Positions 15,264-24,266 of a DNA stretch of 64,000 nt are shown in pieces. The notes beneath the pieces are model-generated. The model was not told the origin of the DNA. It saw only the letters and a program-made list of their open reading frames with translations, and made no database searches. Where the stretch lies: positions 1 through 64,000 of the forward strand of contig CAJTUI010000005.1 of the NCBI GenBank assembly GCA_910579705.1. The letters run 5' to 3'. Numbering within the stretch: the first letter of the stretch is position 1; the number at the start of each line of letters is the position of its first letter. Made by a program: the position numbers and the translations under genes. Origin of the DNA: an uncultured Christensenella sp. Lineage in GTDB: Bacteria; Bacillota; Clostridia; Christensenellales; Borkfalkiaceae.

Positions 15264-16919
15264 TTATTCCAGCGATACCATATAGTAGTACACCGGTTGT
15301 CCGCCGAAATGAACGTCCACGTCGCAGTCGGGATATTGCTCCGAAACCTTTTCCGCAAGCCCGTTCGCGTCCTCTTCGGTCACGCCCTCGCCGTAATACA
15401 GCGTTATCATTTCGTGGTCTTCGGTTTTAAGCGCCTTGATAAGCGACATCGTCGCGTCGTCTATGCTCGCGCCCTTGGCGAGTATGCGCTTGTTGTCAAG
15501 CCCGATAATGTCGCCCTCTTTGAGCTTGAACCCGTTCATAGTGGTGTTGCGCACCGCGTGAGTTACCATACCCGACGCAACATAGTCTATCGCGTGCGTC
15601 ATATTCGTCTTGTTTTCGGGAACGGACGCCTCGGGATTGAACGCCAGCGCCGCCGAAAAGCCCTGCGGCACGTTCTTGGTGGGAATTACGTGTATCGTGC
15701 GGTTGTTGACAAGCGCTTTCGCCTGCTCCGCCGCGAGTATTACGTTAGAGTTGTTGGGGAATACAAACACGTTTGCCGCGTTTATCTTCTGCACGGCGTC
15801 CGCTATGTCCTGCGCCGAGGGGTTCATCGTCTGTCCGCCCTCTATTACCCTGTCGCACATAAGGTCCTTGAAAATCTCTTCGAGGCCCGTGCCCGCGCAT
15901 ATGGCGAGCATACCCATCTCTTTCTTCTCGGCTTCGAGCTTGGCCTTGAGCGCGCGGTTTTCTTCGAGCATATTTTCGATTTTAAGGCGGTCAAGCTCGC
16001 CCAGTTCGAGCGCGTACGTGAGCGCGAGGCCGGGGGTGTTGGTATGGACGTGGACTTTGACAAGCTCCAAATCGCCGATACAGATTACCGAGTCGCCTAT
16101 GCCCATAAGCTTTTCTTTCAGCTTGTCGATGTCGGCAAGCGTGGTCATCTGTTTGAGGTGAACGATAAAGAACTCCGTACAGTAAGCAAACTCTATGTCG
16201 CCCAGATCGAGATTTATTATATCCGAGTTGTCGCCGAACAAATCGTCTTCGCCCCGGCGGCCGTCCTGCGCCTCCGTGGGAATGCTGTCCGTGCCGATGT
16301 CTTCGCCCGTGATTGCGGCAAGGAAACCGCGCATTATCGTCATAAGGCCCACGCCGCCGGAGTCCACAACGCCCGCCTTTTTAAGAACGGGAAGCAGTTC
16401 GGGCGTGCGCGCCAGCGCCTCGTCGCCGACCTCTATGAGCGCGTTCAGGAAATCTACGAAGTCCTTGTTTTTATTGGCAAGCTTGACGGCCGACTCGCTC
16501 ATAAGCCTGACGACCGTGAGTATTGTGCCCTCCTTGGGAATGGAAACCGCGGCGTAAGCAACCTTGGTGCCCGCCTCCATCGCCCTGGCGAAAGTTTTGG
16601 TGTCGAACGAATCCTTGGTATCTTTGAGAACGGAGCAGATGCCCCTGAAAATCTGGGACGAGATAACGCCCGAATTGCCGCGCGCGCCCTTTAACGCGCC
16701 CTTGGAAACCGCGTCGCAGATTTCCTGAAAACGGTTGGACGAGCAGGCGTTCATCTCCTTTACCGCCGACTGCATAGTGAGCGACATATTCGTTCCCGTA
16801 TCGCCGTCCGGAACGGGAAACACGTTAAGGGCGTCAACCTTGGCCCTGTTTATATCAAGCATTCTCGCACCGCTTGCGACCATTTTACGGAACTCGGTGC
16901 TGTTGATGGTTTTTTGCAT
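15264..16919 (-). CDS. fakA: Fatty acid kinase catalytic subunit (DAK2 domain protein)
   Basis: 551 residues, like Bacillus YloV. The N-terminal DhaL-type kinase domain contains the nucleotide/metal motif VPDGDTGTNMSLTM, the helical core, and GARGNSGVISSQIF. A middle domain and a C-terminal EDD/DegV-like-associated region follow. With FakB proteins it phosphorylates exogenous fatty acids. AGGAG precedes the ATG. It is next to the Asp23 family gene, the standard Firmicutes arrangement. Confidence 0.93.
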   Translation of the reverse strand: MQKTINSTEFRKMVASGARMLDINRAKVDALNVFPVPDGDTGTNMSLTMQSAVKEMNACSSNRFQEICDAVSKGALKGARGNSGVISSQIFRGICSVLKDTKDSFDTKTFARAMEAGTKVAYAAVSIPKEGTILTVVRLMSESAVKLANKNKDFVDFLNALIEVGDEALARTPELLPVLKKAGVVDSGGVGLMTIMRGFLAAITGEDIGTDSIPTEAQDGRRGEDDLFGDNSDIINLDLGDIEFAYCTEFFIVHLKQMTTLADIDKLKEKLMGIGDSVICIGDLELVKVHVHTNTPGLALTYALELGELDRLKIENMLEENRALKAKLEAEKKEMGMLAICAGTGLEEIFKDLMCDRVIEGGQTMNPSAQDIADAVQKINAANVFVFPNNSNVILAAEQAKALVNNRTIHVIPTKNVPQGFSAALAFNPEASVPENKTNMTHAIDYVASGMVTHAVRNTTMNGFKLKEGDIIGLDNKRILAKGASIDDATMSLIKALKTEDHEMITLYYGEGVTEEDANGLAEKVSEQYPDCDVDVHFGGQPVYYYMVSLE

Positions 16920-16983
16920 ATTACTCCTCTATAAAGGGTTGATGTGCGTAATTGAGTATAGCTGTACCCGAAAAGTACAGCTA

Positions 16984-17334
16984 TTATAGTTTTACCCCGA
17001 TAATATTTACGTTCACGGTGTCTACTATCATTCCCGTGAATTTTTCAACCTTGTATTTAACGCTTTCTTTAAGCGATTCGGCAACGGCGTTAATCGACAC
17101 GCCGTACTTAATAATAACAAACACGTCGATAAAAATTCTGTCGCCCGAAGTTACAACCTTTATGCCGCGCCCGCCGGGCTGCTTTTTGAGAAGTTCTGTC
17201 AGAGAATCGGTAAATCGGCGCGAAACCGTATCGACAATTCCGTAGCATTCGAGTGCAGCGTTTTTAGCCACCTTCGCGATGGCCGTATCGGATATTGAAA
17301 TTTTACCGTAAACGTTGCTTGTATTGACTGCCAT
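16984..17334 (-). CDS. Asp23/Gls24 family envelope stress protein (YloU-like)
   Basis: 116 residues. Family signatures include GKISISDTAIAKVAKNAALECYGIVD at the start and KVTSGDRIFIDVFVIIKYGVSI in the middle. These small proteins are linked to cell-envelope homeostasis and always sit before fakA in Firmicutes. The ribosome site is weak; a promoter at 17399-17427 precedes it. Confidence 0.92.
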   Translation of the reverse strand: MAVNTSNVYGKISISDTAIAKVAKNAALECYGIVDTVSRRFTDSLTELLKKQPGGRGIKVVTSGDRIFIDVFVIIKYGVSINAVAESLKESVKYKVEKFTGMIVDTVNVNIIGVKL

Positions 17335-17398
17335 AAACTTCTACCGTCCATAAAGTGCGACAAATCCGCGCATTGCGCGCAAAGCCTGTCACGCTTTC

Positions 17399-17427
17399 AT
17401 TTTATATCATAATTACGAATTTTGCAA
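17399..17427 (-). promoter_or_regulatory. Promoter of the asp23-fakA unit
   Basis: TTGCAA (17422-17427), 17-bp spacer, TAAAAT (17399-17404), about 65 nt before the start codon. Confidence 0.5.
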
Positions 17428-17498
17428 GAATATTTTGAGTTTCCCTTAAATTATTTTGGAAAAAATAAAAAAAATTAAACTTTCCCGCCGTTTTTGAT

Positions 17499-17527
17499 TG
17501 ATTTTTTATAAACCTCGTGTTATATTG
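17499..17527 (+). promoter_or_regulatory. rpmB promoter
   Basis: TTGATT (17499-17504), 17-bp spacer, TATATT (17522-17527). An A-rich tract upstream (17455-17480) may enhance it. A GGAGG ribosome site follows before the ATG at 17588. Confidence 0.6.
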
Positions 17528-17587
17528 TTAGAGGTCGTTTTGTGAAACGGCTTATTTTCAGCTTAAAACCCACGGAGGTGTAATTAT

Positions 17588-17770
17588 ATGTCGAGAGTAT
17601 GCAGCGTTTGCGGTAAAGGACAGACCACGGGCAACAACGTAAGCCATTCCAAAAGAAGAACGAGAAGAACGTTTAAAGCAAACGTTCAGAAAGTTTCGTA
17701 TGTTTCGGAGGGTAAAACCGTTTCCGGTTACGTTTGTACGAGATGCCTTAAAACCGTTGAAAGAGCTTAA
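17588..17770 (+). CDS. rpmB: 50S ribosomal protein L28
   Basis: 60 residues. MSRVCSVCGKGQTTGNNVSHSKRRT is typical, with a second CTRCLK pair; together these form a zinc-ribbon type (C+) L28. GGAGG precedes the ATG. It is a single-gene unit, divergent from asp23, and ends in a strong terminator, as in most Firmicutes. Confidence 0.97.
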   Translation: MSRVCSVCGKGQTTGNNVSHSKRRTRRTFKANVQKVSYVSEGKTVSGYVCTRCLKTVERA

Positions 17771-17785
17771 ATAAAAGAAAATAAG

Positions 17786-17821
17786 GCCGTGCCGCTTTCA
17801 AAAGCGGCACGGCGTTTTTTT
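17786..17821 (+). terminator. rpmB terminator
   Basis: GCCGTGCCGCTTT (17786-17798) pairs with AAAGCGGCACGGC (17801-17813), then seven T residues. The tail overlaps the stop of the convergent lipoprotein gene. Confidence 0.92.
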
Positions 17822-18770
17822 ATTCCGTAAACGGCGAAGAATAGTGCAAAGTAGCCTTAAACAGCGCGGAATTGTCCATCGTCGCGCCGGACTCAGTTAC
17901 GGGTTTGTTGTCTATGTTCTTTTTAAGCGTTTCCCACTCCTCGCGCACGCCCGCAAAGTACACGTCCGAAAGCGCGCCGTCGTCGTGGAAGGCGTGTCCG
18001 CAATAGAACGTTCCGTCCTCGTACTTAATCTCCTCGCTCCCGTCCGTGTAGTGCGCGCCGTCTATCTTTTCCAGCGACAGGGGAAGATATATCTTTTCCA
18101 GCGAGGTGCAGTATCCGAACGCGCCCGCGCTGATTTTTTTCACGCCCTCTCCCACCGCCGCAAGCCTCATATTCACGCAGCCGTGGAACGCCGCAACGCC
18201 TATCTCTTTCACTCCGTCGGGTATAACGACTTTGGGAATGCCCGCGTTGTAGAACGCTTTCAGCTTTATTTGTTCAAGCCCCGCGGGCAGAACCACCTCG
18301 TCCAGACGGTAACATTCGCTGAACGCGAGAATACCTATCGATCTGACCGTGGCGGGTATATTTATCTTTTTAAGAAACATACAGTAGCCGAAACAGCCGC
18401 GGCTTATCTCGTCAATCGCGCTGCCATCGGCGAAGACCACTTCCGTCAGCTCGTTGCAGTGCGCGAACGCCGCGTTGCCTATCTTTGTGACCGTGGCGGG
18501 TATGGTTATTTTGGTTATGCGCGTGCCCGCGAAACCCTGCATAGCGATTTCCGTTACGGGGGCCTTGTCCTCGCCCTCGCCGTAGGTTTCGGGAATGACG
18601 TACTCCCCGCCGAACGAGCTTGTGTAGCCCGCGCAGCTTACAACGTAATATTTGTTTCCCTGTTCGTCCTCGCGCAAAACGAACTCGGCCCGCGCGCCGC
18701 AGCCCGATACGAACGGAACCGATAACGCGACGACGATTACCGCAAGCAGTACGAATAATTTGTTTTTCAT
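17820..18770 (-). CDS. BspA-type leucine-rich-repeat lipoprotein
   Basis: 316 residues. The signal peptide ends VSGC (Cys24, lipobox). Residues about 65-260 are LRR_5 (BspA/TpLRR) repeats with units such as ITIPATVTKIGNAAFAHC and VVIPDGVKEIGVAAFHGC. Such repeats mediate binding to host or bacterial surfaces or glycans in gut and oral bacteria. No Shine-Dalgarno: a promoter's -10 ends 6 nt before the ATG. The gene interrupts the usual spoVM-rpmB neighbourhood together with the M19 gene. Confidence 0.85.
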   Translation of the reverse strand: MKNKLFVLLAVIVVALSVPFVSGCGARAEFVLREDEQGNKYYVVSCAGYTSSFGGEYVIPETYGEGEDKAPVTEIAMQGFAGTRITKITIPATVTKIGNAAFAHCNELTEVVFADGSAIDEISRGCFGYCMFLKKINIPATVRSIGILAFSECYRLDEVVLPAGLEQIKLKAFYNAGIPKVVIPDGVKEIGVAAFHGCVNMRLAAVGEGVKKISAGAFGYCTSLEKIYLPLSLEKIDGAHYTDGSEEIKYEDGTFYCGHAFHDDGALSDVYFAGVREEWETLKKNIDNKPVTESGATMDNSALFKATLHYSSPFTE

Positions 18771-18776
18771 AAGTTT

Positions 18777-18805
18777 ATTATATCACTTCCATTGCGGAAA
18801 CGCAA
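18777..18805 (-). promoter_or_regulatory. Promoter giving a leaderless LRR lipoprotein mRNA
   Basis: TTGCGT (18800-18805), 17-bp spacer, TATAAT (18777-18782), six bases, then the ATG at 18770. No ribosome site between. Confidence 0.6.
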
Positions 18806-18815
18806 GAAATTTACG

Positions 18816-19751
18816 TCAGCCGCAAACTTCCGCAAACACGCGCGCGAAGTTTTTATAGCAGAGTTTTTCCAGAACGCTTCCGCTTATCCCGCCGTCCGAA
18901 AGATAGCCGACGAGCGCGGGCATTTTAAGGCAGGTCTCCATATCGGGCGGCGCGGGTATTCCGTCGAAATCGCTCCCGAACGCAACCGCGTCCTCTCCGC
19001 CGACGTTAATTATATGCTTTACGTGCGCGAGAACGCACGCGAGCGTATCGCCCTCGCCGAGAAAGTCCTTACAGAAATTCACGCCGACAACGCCGCCGCA
19101 GTCGGCCACTTTTTTTATAAGCCCGTCCGTGAGGTTTCTGCAAACCCCGCAGACTCCGGCCGCGTTGGAATGGCTGGCGACGAGCGGGATTTTGCGGCCC
19201 GCGAGAAGTTCCTCCGCGCCGCCGTCCGACAGGTGCGAAATATCGAGTATGATTTTGAGGTTGTCCAGCATTTCCGCGGCAAGCCTGCCCGCGGGTTTAA
19301 GCCCCCTCGGCTCGCGCACGGAAAACTGCGGCTCCCCGTTTTTGAATACGAGATTCGGATACGCCAGAGAGTTTTCGTAGTTCCAGACAAGCGAGGCCAT
19401 TTTGACACCCGCCGACGCAAGGTGTTCGAGCTTTTGCAAATCGTCGCCGATAAAGCCGAGGTTTTCGACGGTTAAAATCGCGCCCGTACTGCCGCCGGAT
19501 ATGCAGGCGGCAAGGTCGCGGCCGTCCGTCACTGGCCTGAAATTTTCGGGCGCGGCGGCGCTGTAAAAGCCGAGGTATTGTCCGAAACGGAGCGCGGCAC
19601 CGTCGCCCTGCGTGAATAACGCAAAGCACTGTGCCGCGCAGTCCGACCGATTAAGTTTTTCGGCGCTGATTTGTAAATCGCAATCGCGCAGGTTCAGCCC
19701 GCCGTCAAAGCAGACGGTGACCGTGTCGCAATGCATATCGATGTATTTCAT
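18816..19751 (-). CDS. Membrane-type dipeptidase, peptidase family M19
   Basis: 311 residues. The M19 metal ligands are visible: MHCDTVT (His-x-Asp) at the N-terminus, a central bridging Glu in LTVENLGFIG, and later His residues in ILDISHLSD and ASHSNAAGVC; GSDFDG marks the C-terminal part. It hydrolyses dipeptides, often D-amino-acid-containing ones. No signal peptide, so probably cytosolic. The ATG overlaps the spoVM stop (ATGA), so the two are translationally coupled. Confidence 0.9.
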   Translation of the reverse strand: MKYIDMHCDTVTVCFDGGLNLRDCDLQISAEKLNRSDCAAQCFALFTQGDGAALRFGQYLGFYSAAAPENFRPVTDGRDLAACISGGSTGAILTVENLGFIGDDLQKLEHLASAGVKMASLVWNYENSLAYPNLVFKNGEPQFSVREPRGLKPAGRLAAEMLDNLKIILDISHLSDGGAEELLAGRKIPLVASHSNAAGVCGVCRNLTDGLIKKVADCGGVVGVNFCKDFLGEGDTLACVLAHVKHIINVGGEDAVAFGSDFDGIPAPPDMETCLKMPALVGYLSDGGISGSVLEKLCYKNFARVFAEVCG

Positions 19752-19816
19752 TTGCGGTAGAATATCCTCAGTATCGCCCTCACGGGCTTAGGCGGTTTTA
19801 CACATATAATGGTCAT
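19748..19816 (-). CDS. spoVM: Stage V sporulation protein SpoVM (22 residues)
   Basis: A 22-codon ORF reading MTIICVKPPKPVRAILR followed by five residues ending RK. It has the SpoVM pattern: short hydrophobic start, KxPK with a helix-breaking proline, then an amphipathic helix with basic residues. GGAG with A/T spacing precedes the ATG. It lies between rpe and the rpmB block, exactly where spoVM sits in Bacillus. SpoVM senses membrane curvature and anchors the spore coat (SpoIVA) on the forespore. It was found by context, since it is below usual ORF length limits. Confidence 0.8.
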   Translation of the reverse strand: MTIICVKPPKPVRAILRIFYRK

Positions 19817-19884
19817 ACCTTTTCTCCGTAAATTTGTTCTGATTACCATTATATGCCGCGGCGAAAAAAAAGGTTACGCCGCGT

Positions 19885-20550
19885 TTAAGATTTGAGTTTT
19901 GCTATCGTCGCGGCCATATCCCGCGACTTAAAAACGGCCGAACCCGCGACAAGCACGTTCGCGCCCGCCGCGATTATCTCCGCCGCGTTCTCCTCCGTCA
20001 CTCCGCCGTCGACCTGAATATCGAGTTCGGGGCGGCCGATGGATACGGCATATTCGCGGGCCTTTTTAATTTTGGGGATAACGTCGCCTATAAATTTCTG
20101 GCCGCCGTAGCCGGGGTAGACCGACATTATCACGACCATATCGCAGAGCGGAAAGACGGGAAATATGTGTTCCACGGGCACGTCGGGATTTACGACCGCG
20201 CCGCACTTCACGCCGTAGGACTTGATAAGGCGCAGTGTGTCCGCGAGGTATCCGCCAGAGATTTTGTTACAGGCCTTGTAGTGCACGGTGATAATATCCG
20301 CGCCCGCCTCCGCGAAGAACTTTATCTGGGTCTGCGGGTGCTCGACCATAAGGTGCGCGTCCAGCGCAAGCTTGGTAAGCGGACGGATATTTTTAATCAT
20401 CTGCCCGCCGAACGTAATCGGCTCCACAAAGCTTCCGTCCATAACGTCGCAGTGAATGAGGTCCGCGCCGCTTGCCTCCAATTTTTTGACCGTTTCTCCC
20501 ATAACAGAGAAGTCGGACGCGAGTATAGAAGGCGCTATTTTTATATCCAT
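19885..20550 (-). CDS. rpe: Ribulose-phosphate 3-epimerase
   Basis: 221 residues. Family motifs: IAPSILASDF, HCDVMDG, HLMVEHP, MSVYPGYGGQKF, IQVDGGV and the phosphate site AGSAVF. It interconverts ribulose-5-P and xylulose-5-P in the pentose phosphate pathway. AAGGAG precedes the ATG. It comes 13 bp after rlmN; in Bacillus prpC, prkC and rsgA lie between these two, and here they are absent. Confidence 0.96.
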   Translation of the reverse strand: MDIKIAPSILASDFSVMGETVKKLEASGADLIHCDVMDGSFVEPITFGGQMIKNIRPLTKLALDAHLMVEHPQTQIKFFAEAGADIITVHYKACNKISGGYLADTLRLIKSYGVKCGAVVNPDVPVEHIFPVFPLCDMVVIMSVYPGYGGQKFIGDVIPKIKKAREYAVSIGRPELDIQVDGGVTEENAAEIIAAGANVLVAGSAVFKSRDMAATIAKLKS

Positions 20551-20563
20551 ATTTTTTCTCCTT

Positions 20564-21595
20564 TTAACCGTTCAGATAATTTGCTCTCAGCTGGCCGCAG
20601 GCGCCGCCTATGTCCGCGCCCGTGCGGCGGCGGAGCGTGGCGGAAAGCCCGCCCTTTTCCAATAGACCCAAAAAAGCGTATGCCTGCTTTTCGGTAATCG
20701 TGCTCAGATCCCGTTCCTTGACCTCGTTTAGGCGGATAAGATTTACGTGGCAGGGGCGGCCCTTCAACAGATTGATAAGCCCTTCCGCGTGCTCCTTGCC
20801 GCAGTTTTCGCCCGCTATCAGAGCGTACTCGAAAATGTATCTTCTGCCCGTCTTTTCGAAGTAGTACGAGCAGGCCTTTAAAATTTCTGATATAGAGTAT
20901 TTTTTCGCGACGGGCATTGTGCGCGCCCGTTCCTCGTCCGTGACGGCGTGCAGGGAAACGGTGAGGTTTACCGCAAGCCCCTCGTCCGCAAGCGCGTATA
21001 TCTTAGGCACAAGCCCGCTGGTTGACAGCGATATATTGCGCGGCGAAATGTTTATTCCCGCCTCCACCGAAACGTTTTTGAGAAAGCCGACCACATTCCC
21101 GTAGTTGTCCAGCGGCTCCCCGCTGCCCATCAAAACAACGTTCGTAACCCCGCGCCTGCCCTGAACGGAATGCAGTGCGTTGACCGTTAGAACCTGAGCG
21201 AGTATCTCGCCCGAGGTGAGGTTTCGGATAAGCCCGCCGAGCGTGCTCGCGCAGAACTTGCAGCCCATACGGCAACCGACCTGAGTAGAAACGCACTGGG
21301 TGTTGCCGTACTTGTATTTCATAAGCACGCCCTCGACCACGTTGCCGTCCGCGAGCGCATACAGGTATTTTTCAGTCCCGTCTTCCGAGCGCAGCGTCTT
21401 TATGATTTTAACGGGCTCGTCCTCGTACTCGGACAAAAGCTTTTCCCTGAGTGCGGCAGGCACGTTTATTCCGGAAATGCTTTTACCGCGCGTCAGGCCC
21501 TCGTACAGCTGTCTTGCGCGGAACTTCTTCTCGCCGAAAGAAAGTATTAAGTTTTCCAGCTCCGCAAAGCTTAAATCCTGAATTATCTTTTTCAT
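20564..21595 (-). CDS. rlmN: 23S rRNA (A2503)/tRNA methyltransferase RlmN, radical SAM
   Basis: 343 residues. The radical-SAM triad is GCRMGCKFCAS. The conserved GSGEPLDN, SLHAVTDEERA and a cysteine near the C-terminus (IGGACGQL) fit the methyl-transfer mechanism. It methylates A2503 of 23S rRNA at C2. It starts one base after the rsmB stop, so the two are tightly coupled. Confidence 0.96.
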   Translation of the reverse strand: MKKIIQDLSFAELENLILSFGEKKFRARQLYEGLTRGKSISGINVPAALREKLLSEYEDEPVKIIKTLRSEDGTEKYLYALADGNVVEGVLMKYKYGNTQCVSTQVGCRMGCKFCASTLGGLIRNLTSGEILAQVLTVNALHSVQGRRGVTNVVLMGSGEPLDNYGNVVGFLKNVSVEAGINISPRNISLSTSGLVPKIYALADEGLAVNLTVSLHAVTDEERARTMPVAKKYSISEILKACSYYFEKTGRRYIFEYALIAGENCGKEHAEGLINLLKGRPCHVNLIRLNEVKERDLSTITEKQAYAFLGLLEKGGLSATLRRRTGADIGGACGQLRANYLNG

Positions 21596-21596
21596 T

Positions 21597-22817
21597 TTAT
21601 TTCCTTGTGAACGCCGCGAGGAAGAACCCCGCGCCGAGCGAAATATGCGGAAGAAACTGCAAACCGAATTTGGTTTTTCTGTGAGCGAGCGGCGAGGACG
21701 GAATGCTCAGTTCGTACTCGGGATGCTTTTGCAGGAACGCGTATACGATACTGTCGTTTTCCTCGGGCAGGACGGAGCAGGTGGAATAGTACAGCCTGCC
21801 GCCGTCCGCGACGTAGCGCGAGCAGTTTTCCAGAATGGCGAGCTGAACCGAATTGAGTTCGGCCACGCTCTCCGCCGTTCTGAAAAGCTTGATGTCGGGG
21901 TTTTCGTTTATCACGCCCGTTCCAGAGCAGGGCGCGTCGCAGAGAACGGCGTCGAAACTGTGCTCGTATTCGGGGTTGAACTTAGACGAATCGGCCGTGA
22001 CCGCCGTCACGTTGTCTGCGCCCATACGCGCGCAATAGCTCTGGATAAGCTCCGTGCGGTGCGGATGCAACTCGCAGGCGGTGACGGATTTGCACTTGCC
22101 CGAAAGCAGGACGGATTTGCCGCCGGGGGCGGCGCACGCGTCCAGAAGGCGCTCGCAGGGGGATATTGCCGTGCAAACGGCAATCGAGCCTATCGACTGA
22201 AAGGTATAGTCGCCCCTGAAAAACCCCTCGTCGCGCACAAAGTTTTTGAATATATACAAGCCCCCGAACGGGGTCTTGGTATGCGGCTTTGCGATATAAT
22301 TTTCCGCGCCGCGGACGAACCGCACGCACACGCCCTCGGACGGGGCGGAGAGTATTTGCGCGGCCTCAGCCTTGTAACTGCGGCGCAACTTTTTGACCAG
22401 CCAGAGCGGCGCGCTCGTTTCCAGGCTCATTCTCTCGTCTGCGGTTTCGGGCGCGGGCGGGATTTTATAGGAACGCAAAAACGCGTTCACAAACCCAGCG
22501 GCCCCGTCCTTGCCCAGTTTTTTAATAAACTCCACGGCGCAGTCCGCGACCATATATCCGTGCTTATCCATAAATTCGAGCATATAGAGCGCAATCTTCA
22601 AAACGAGTTTGACCGCGCTTTTGGGCTGTTTTTGGGTATTTGACCCTATAATATGCGCCAGATAAATATCTTTTTCAAGTACGCCGTAACATATCTTGAC
22701 GGTGCGCGCCTTGTTCTGCGGCTCGATTGCGGTTTCCGCAATAGCCTGTTTTAAGTATTTACCCCCCTGATATACCTTAGTCAATATCAGATAGGGGTCG
22801 CAAATCGGGTTAGTCAA
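21597..22817 (-). CDS. rsmB: 16S rRNA (C967) methyltransferase RsmB
   Basis: 406 residues, slightly shorter than usual. An N-terminal NusB-like RNA-binding domain (about 1-130) is followed by a Rossmann methyltransferase with LLDACAAPGGKS, a DAPCSGTG motif and the catalytic cysteine in YSTCSVLPEEN. It overlaps fmt by 8 bp. Confidence 0.93.
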   Translation of the reverse strand: MTNPICDPYLILTKVYQGGKYLKQAIAETAIEPQNKARTVKICYGVLEKDIYLAHIIGSNTQKQPKSAVKLVLKIALYMLEFMDKHGYMVADCAVEFIKKLGKDGAAGFVNAFLRSYKIPPAPETADERMSLETSAPLWLVKKLRRSYKAEAAQILSAPSEGVCVRFVRGAENYIAKPHTKTPFGGLYIFKNFVRDEGFFRGDYTFQSIGSIAVCTAISPCERLLDACAAPGGKSVLLSGKCKSVTACELHPHRTELIQSYCARMGADNVTAVTADSSKFNPEYEHSFDAVLCDAPCSGTGVINENPDIKLFRTAESVAELNSVQLAILENCSRYVADGGRLYYSTCSVLPEENDSIVYAFLQKHPEYELSIPSSPLAHRKTKFGLQFLPHISLGAGFFLAAFTRK

Positions 22818-23721
22818 GCCTGTCGCCCGCCTTTATCTTTCTGCCGTTCACGTAGTCTGCCGCGTTCATAACCTTGCCGCCCGCGGGCTGTAACTGCTTT
22901 ATAAGCACCGCGCCGCTGCCGCAGGCCACGCATATCCCGCGTTTGTCGGCGCATATTACCGTGCCTATATCGCCCGTTCCCTCGCAAGGCTCGGCATAAA
23001 GCACGTTGAGAACGCTACCGCCCTGATTGCAGAACGCTGTCGGCTGGGGGTTATATGCGCGTATTAAACGGCATATATCCTCGGGCGAATTGCCGAAATC
23101 TATTTTACCGTCGCCCTTCTGTATCTTTTTGCACAGGGTCGCCTTCGCCTCGTCCTGCATAAGCAGGAGCGGGTCGCCGCCGAGCAACAGCTCAACCGCC
23201 TCCACGGCGGCCTGCGCGGAGAGTTCGGACAGTTTTTCCGAAAGCTCGCCGTAAGTCATATTATCGATAGCGCACCGTTTGACGAGCAGTATGTCGCCCG
23301 TATCGAGCGAAAGCTCCGTCTTCATTACGGTCACTCCCGTATGCGTTTTACCCGCAAGTATGGCGGACTGAATGGGCGACGCGCCTCTGAATTCGGGCAG
23401 GAGCGAGGCGTGCAGGTTCCACACGCCCGACGGGAAACAGTTCAATATATCCGCCGTGAGCAACTGACCGTAAGCGCAGGTTATCATTATATCCGCGCCG
23501 AGCGCCGCAACCTCCGCCGAGTGTAAGCGTATCTTTTCGAAGTCGTAAACGTGGATACCTAGTTCGAGCGCGCGGCGTTTTACGGGCGTGGGCGTGAGAA
23601 TTTTCTTTCTGCCGACAGGCTTGTCGGGCTGGGTGATAACGGCCGCCACACCGTACTTCTTATAAAGCGCGTCGAGCGCGGGAACGGCATATTCGGGCGA
23701 GCCCGCAAAGACGATTTTCAT
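22810..23721 (-). CDS. fmt: Methionyl-tRNA formyltransferase
   Basis: 303 residues. The N-terminal formyltransferase domain has FAGSPEYAVPALDAL and the catalytic HASLLPEFRGASPIQ; the Asp of the active site lies in LSLDTGDIL. A C-terminal tRNA-binding beta-barrel follows. It formylates initiator Met-tRNA. def lies 11 bp upstream in the same operon, the classic def-fmt pair. Confidence 0.96.
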   Translation of the reverse strand: MKIVFAGSPEYAVPALDALYKKYGVAAVITQPDKPVGRKKILTPTPVKRRALELGIHVYDFEKIRLHSAEVAALGADIMITCAYGQLLTADILNCFPSGVWNLHASLLPEFRGASPIQSAILAGKTHTGVTVMKTELSLDTGDILLVKRCAIDNMTYGELSEKLSELSAQAAVEAVELLLGGDPLLLMQDEAKATLCKKIQKGDGKIDFGNSPEDICRLIRAYNPQPTAFCNQGGSVLNVLYAEPCEGTGDIGTVICADKRGICVACGSGAVLIKQLQPAGGKVMNAADYVNGRKIKAGDRLD

Positions 23722-23732
23722 AATACGGCTCC

Positions 23733-24197
23733 TTACTGTTCGACTGGTAAATCGTAAATTTCCGACGCCCTGTCGGTATAGAGTATTCCGTCGAGGTGGT
23801 CAAGCTCGTGACAGACCGCGCGGGCGAAAAAGCCCTCCGCAGTGAGCTTGTGTTTCTTGCCGTTCCTGTCGCGGTATTCGGCCCTGACCTTGTAGGGGCG
23901 CGTAACGGTGCCCTGCTTGCCCTTGACGGAAAGACAGCCCTCCGCGCCCGTCTGCTCGCCTTTGACGGCTACGATTACGGGATTGACAAGCTCGAAAAAG
24001 CCTTCCTCCACGTCGATTACGACAACGCGTTTCGCTATGCCTATCTGCGGCGCGGCAAGCCCCGCGCCCTCCTCGGCGCGGACCGTTTCCTTCATATCGT
24101 CCAACAGCCGCCAAAGCTCGCCGTTGAAAGTTTTAACTTCCGTACATTTTTCTCTCAGAACGGGGTCGCCCGTCTGTACGACAAATTTTCTAGCCAT
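23733..24197 (-). CDS. def: Peptide deformylase
   Basis: 154 residues. The three def motifs are clear: GAGLAAPQIG, EGCLSV (Cys metal ligand) and CHELDHLDG (HExxH). It removes the N-formyl group from new proteins. AAGGAG precedes the ATG. Type 1-like in length. Confidence 0.97.
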   Translation of the reverse strand: MARKFVVQTGDPVLREKCTEVKTFNGELWRLLDDMKETVRAEEGAGLAAPQIGIAKRVVVIDVEEGFFELVNPVIVAVKGEQTGAEGCLSVKGKQGTVTRPYKVRAEYRDRNGKKHKLTAEGFFARAVCHELDHLDGILYTDRASEIYDLPVEQ

Positions 24198-24266
24198 TTC
24201 GTTCTCCTTAAATTCTGGAAAGTTTTATTTTGATGGGGCGCAAGCTTTGTACGCCCGCCCGCAAAG

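Noticed and set aside
15216..16694. Long open frame on the plus strand opposite fakA
   Set aside because: It is the antisense frame of a well-supported gene, has a low-complexity Arg/Val/His/Tyr-rich product and no ribosome site or family.
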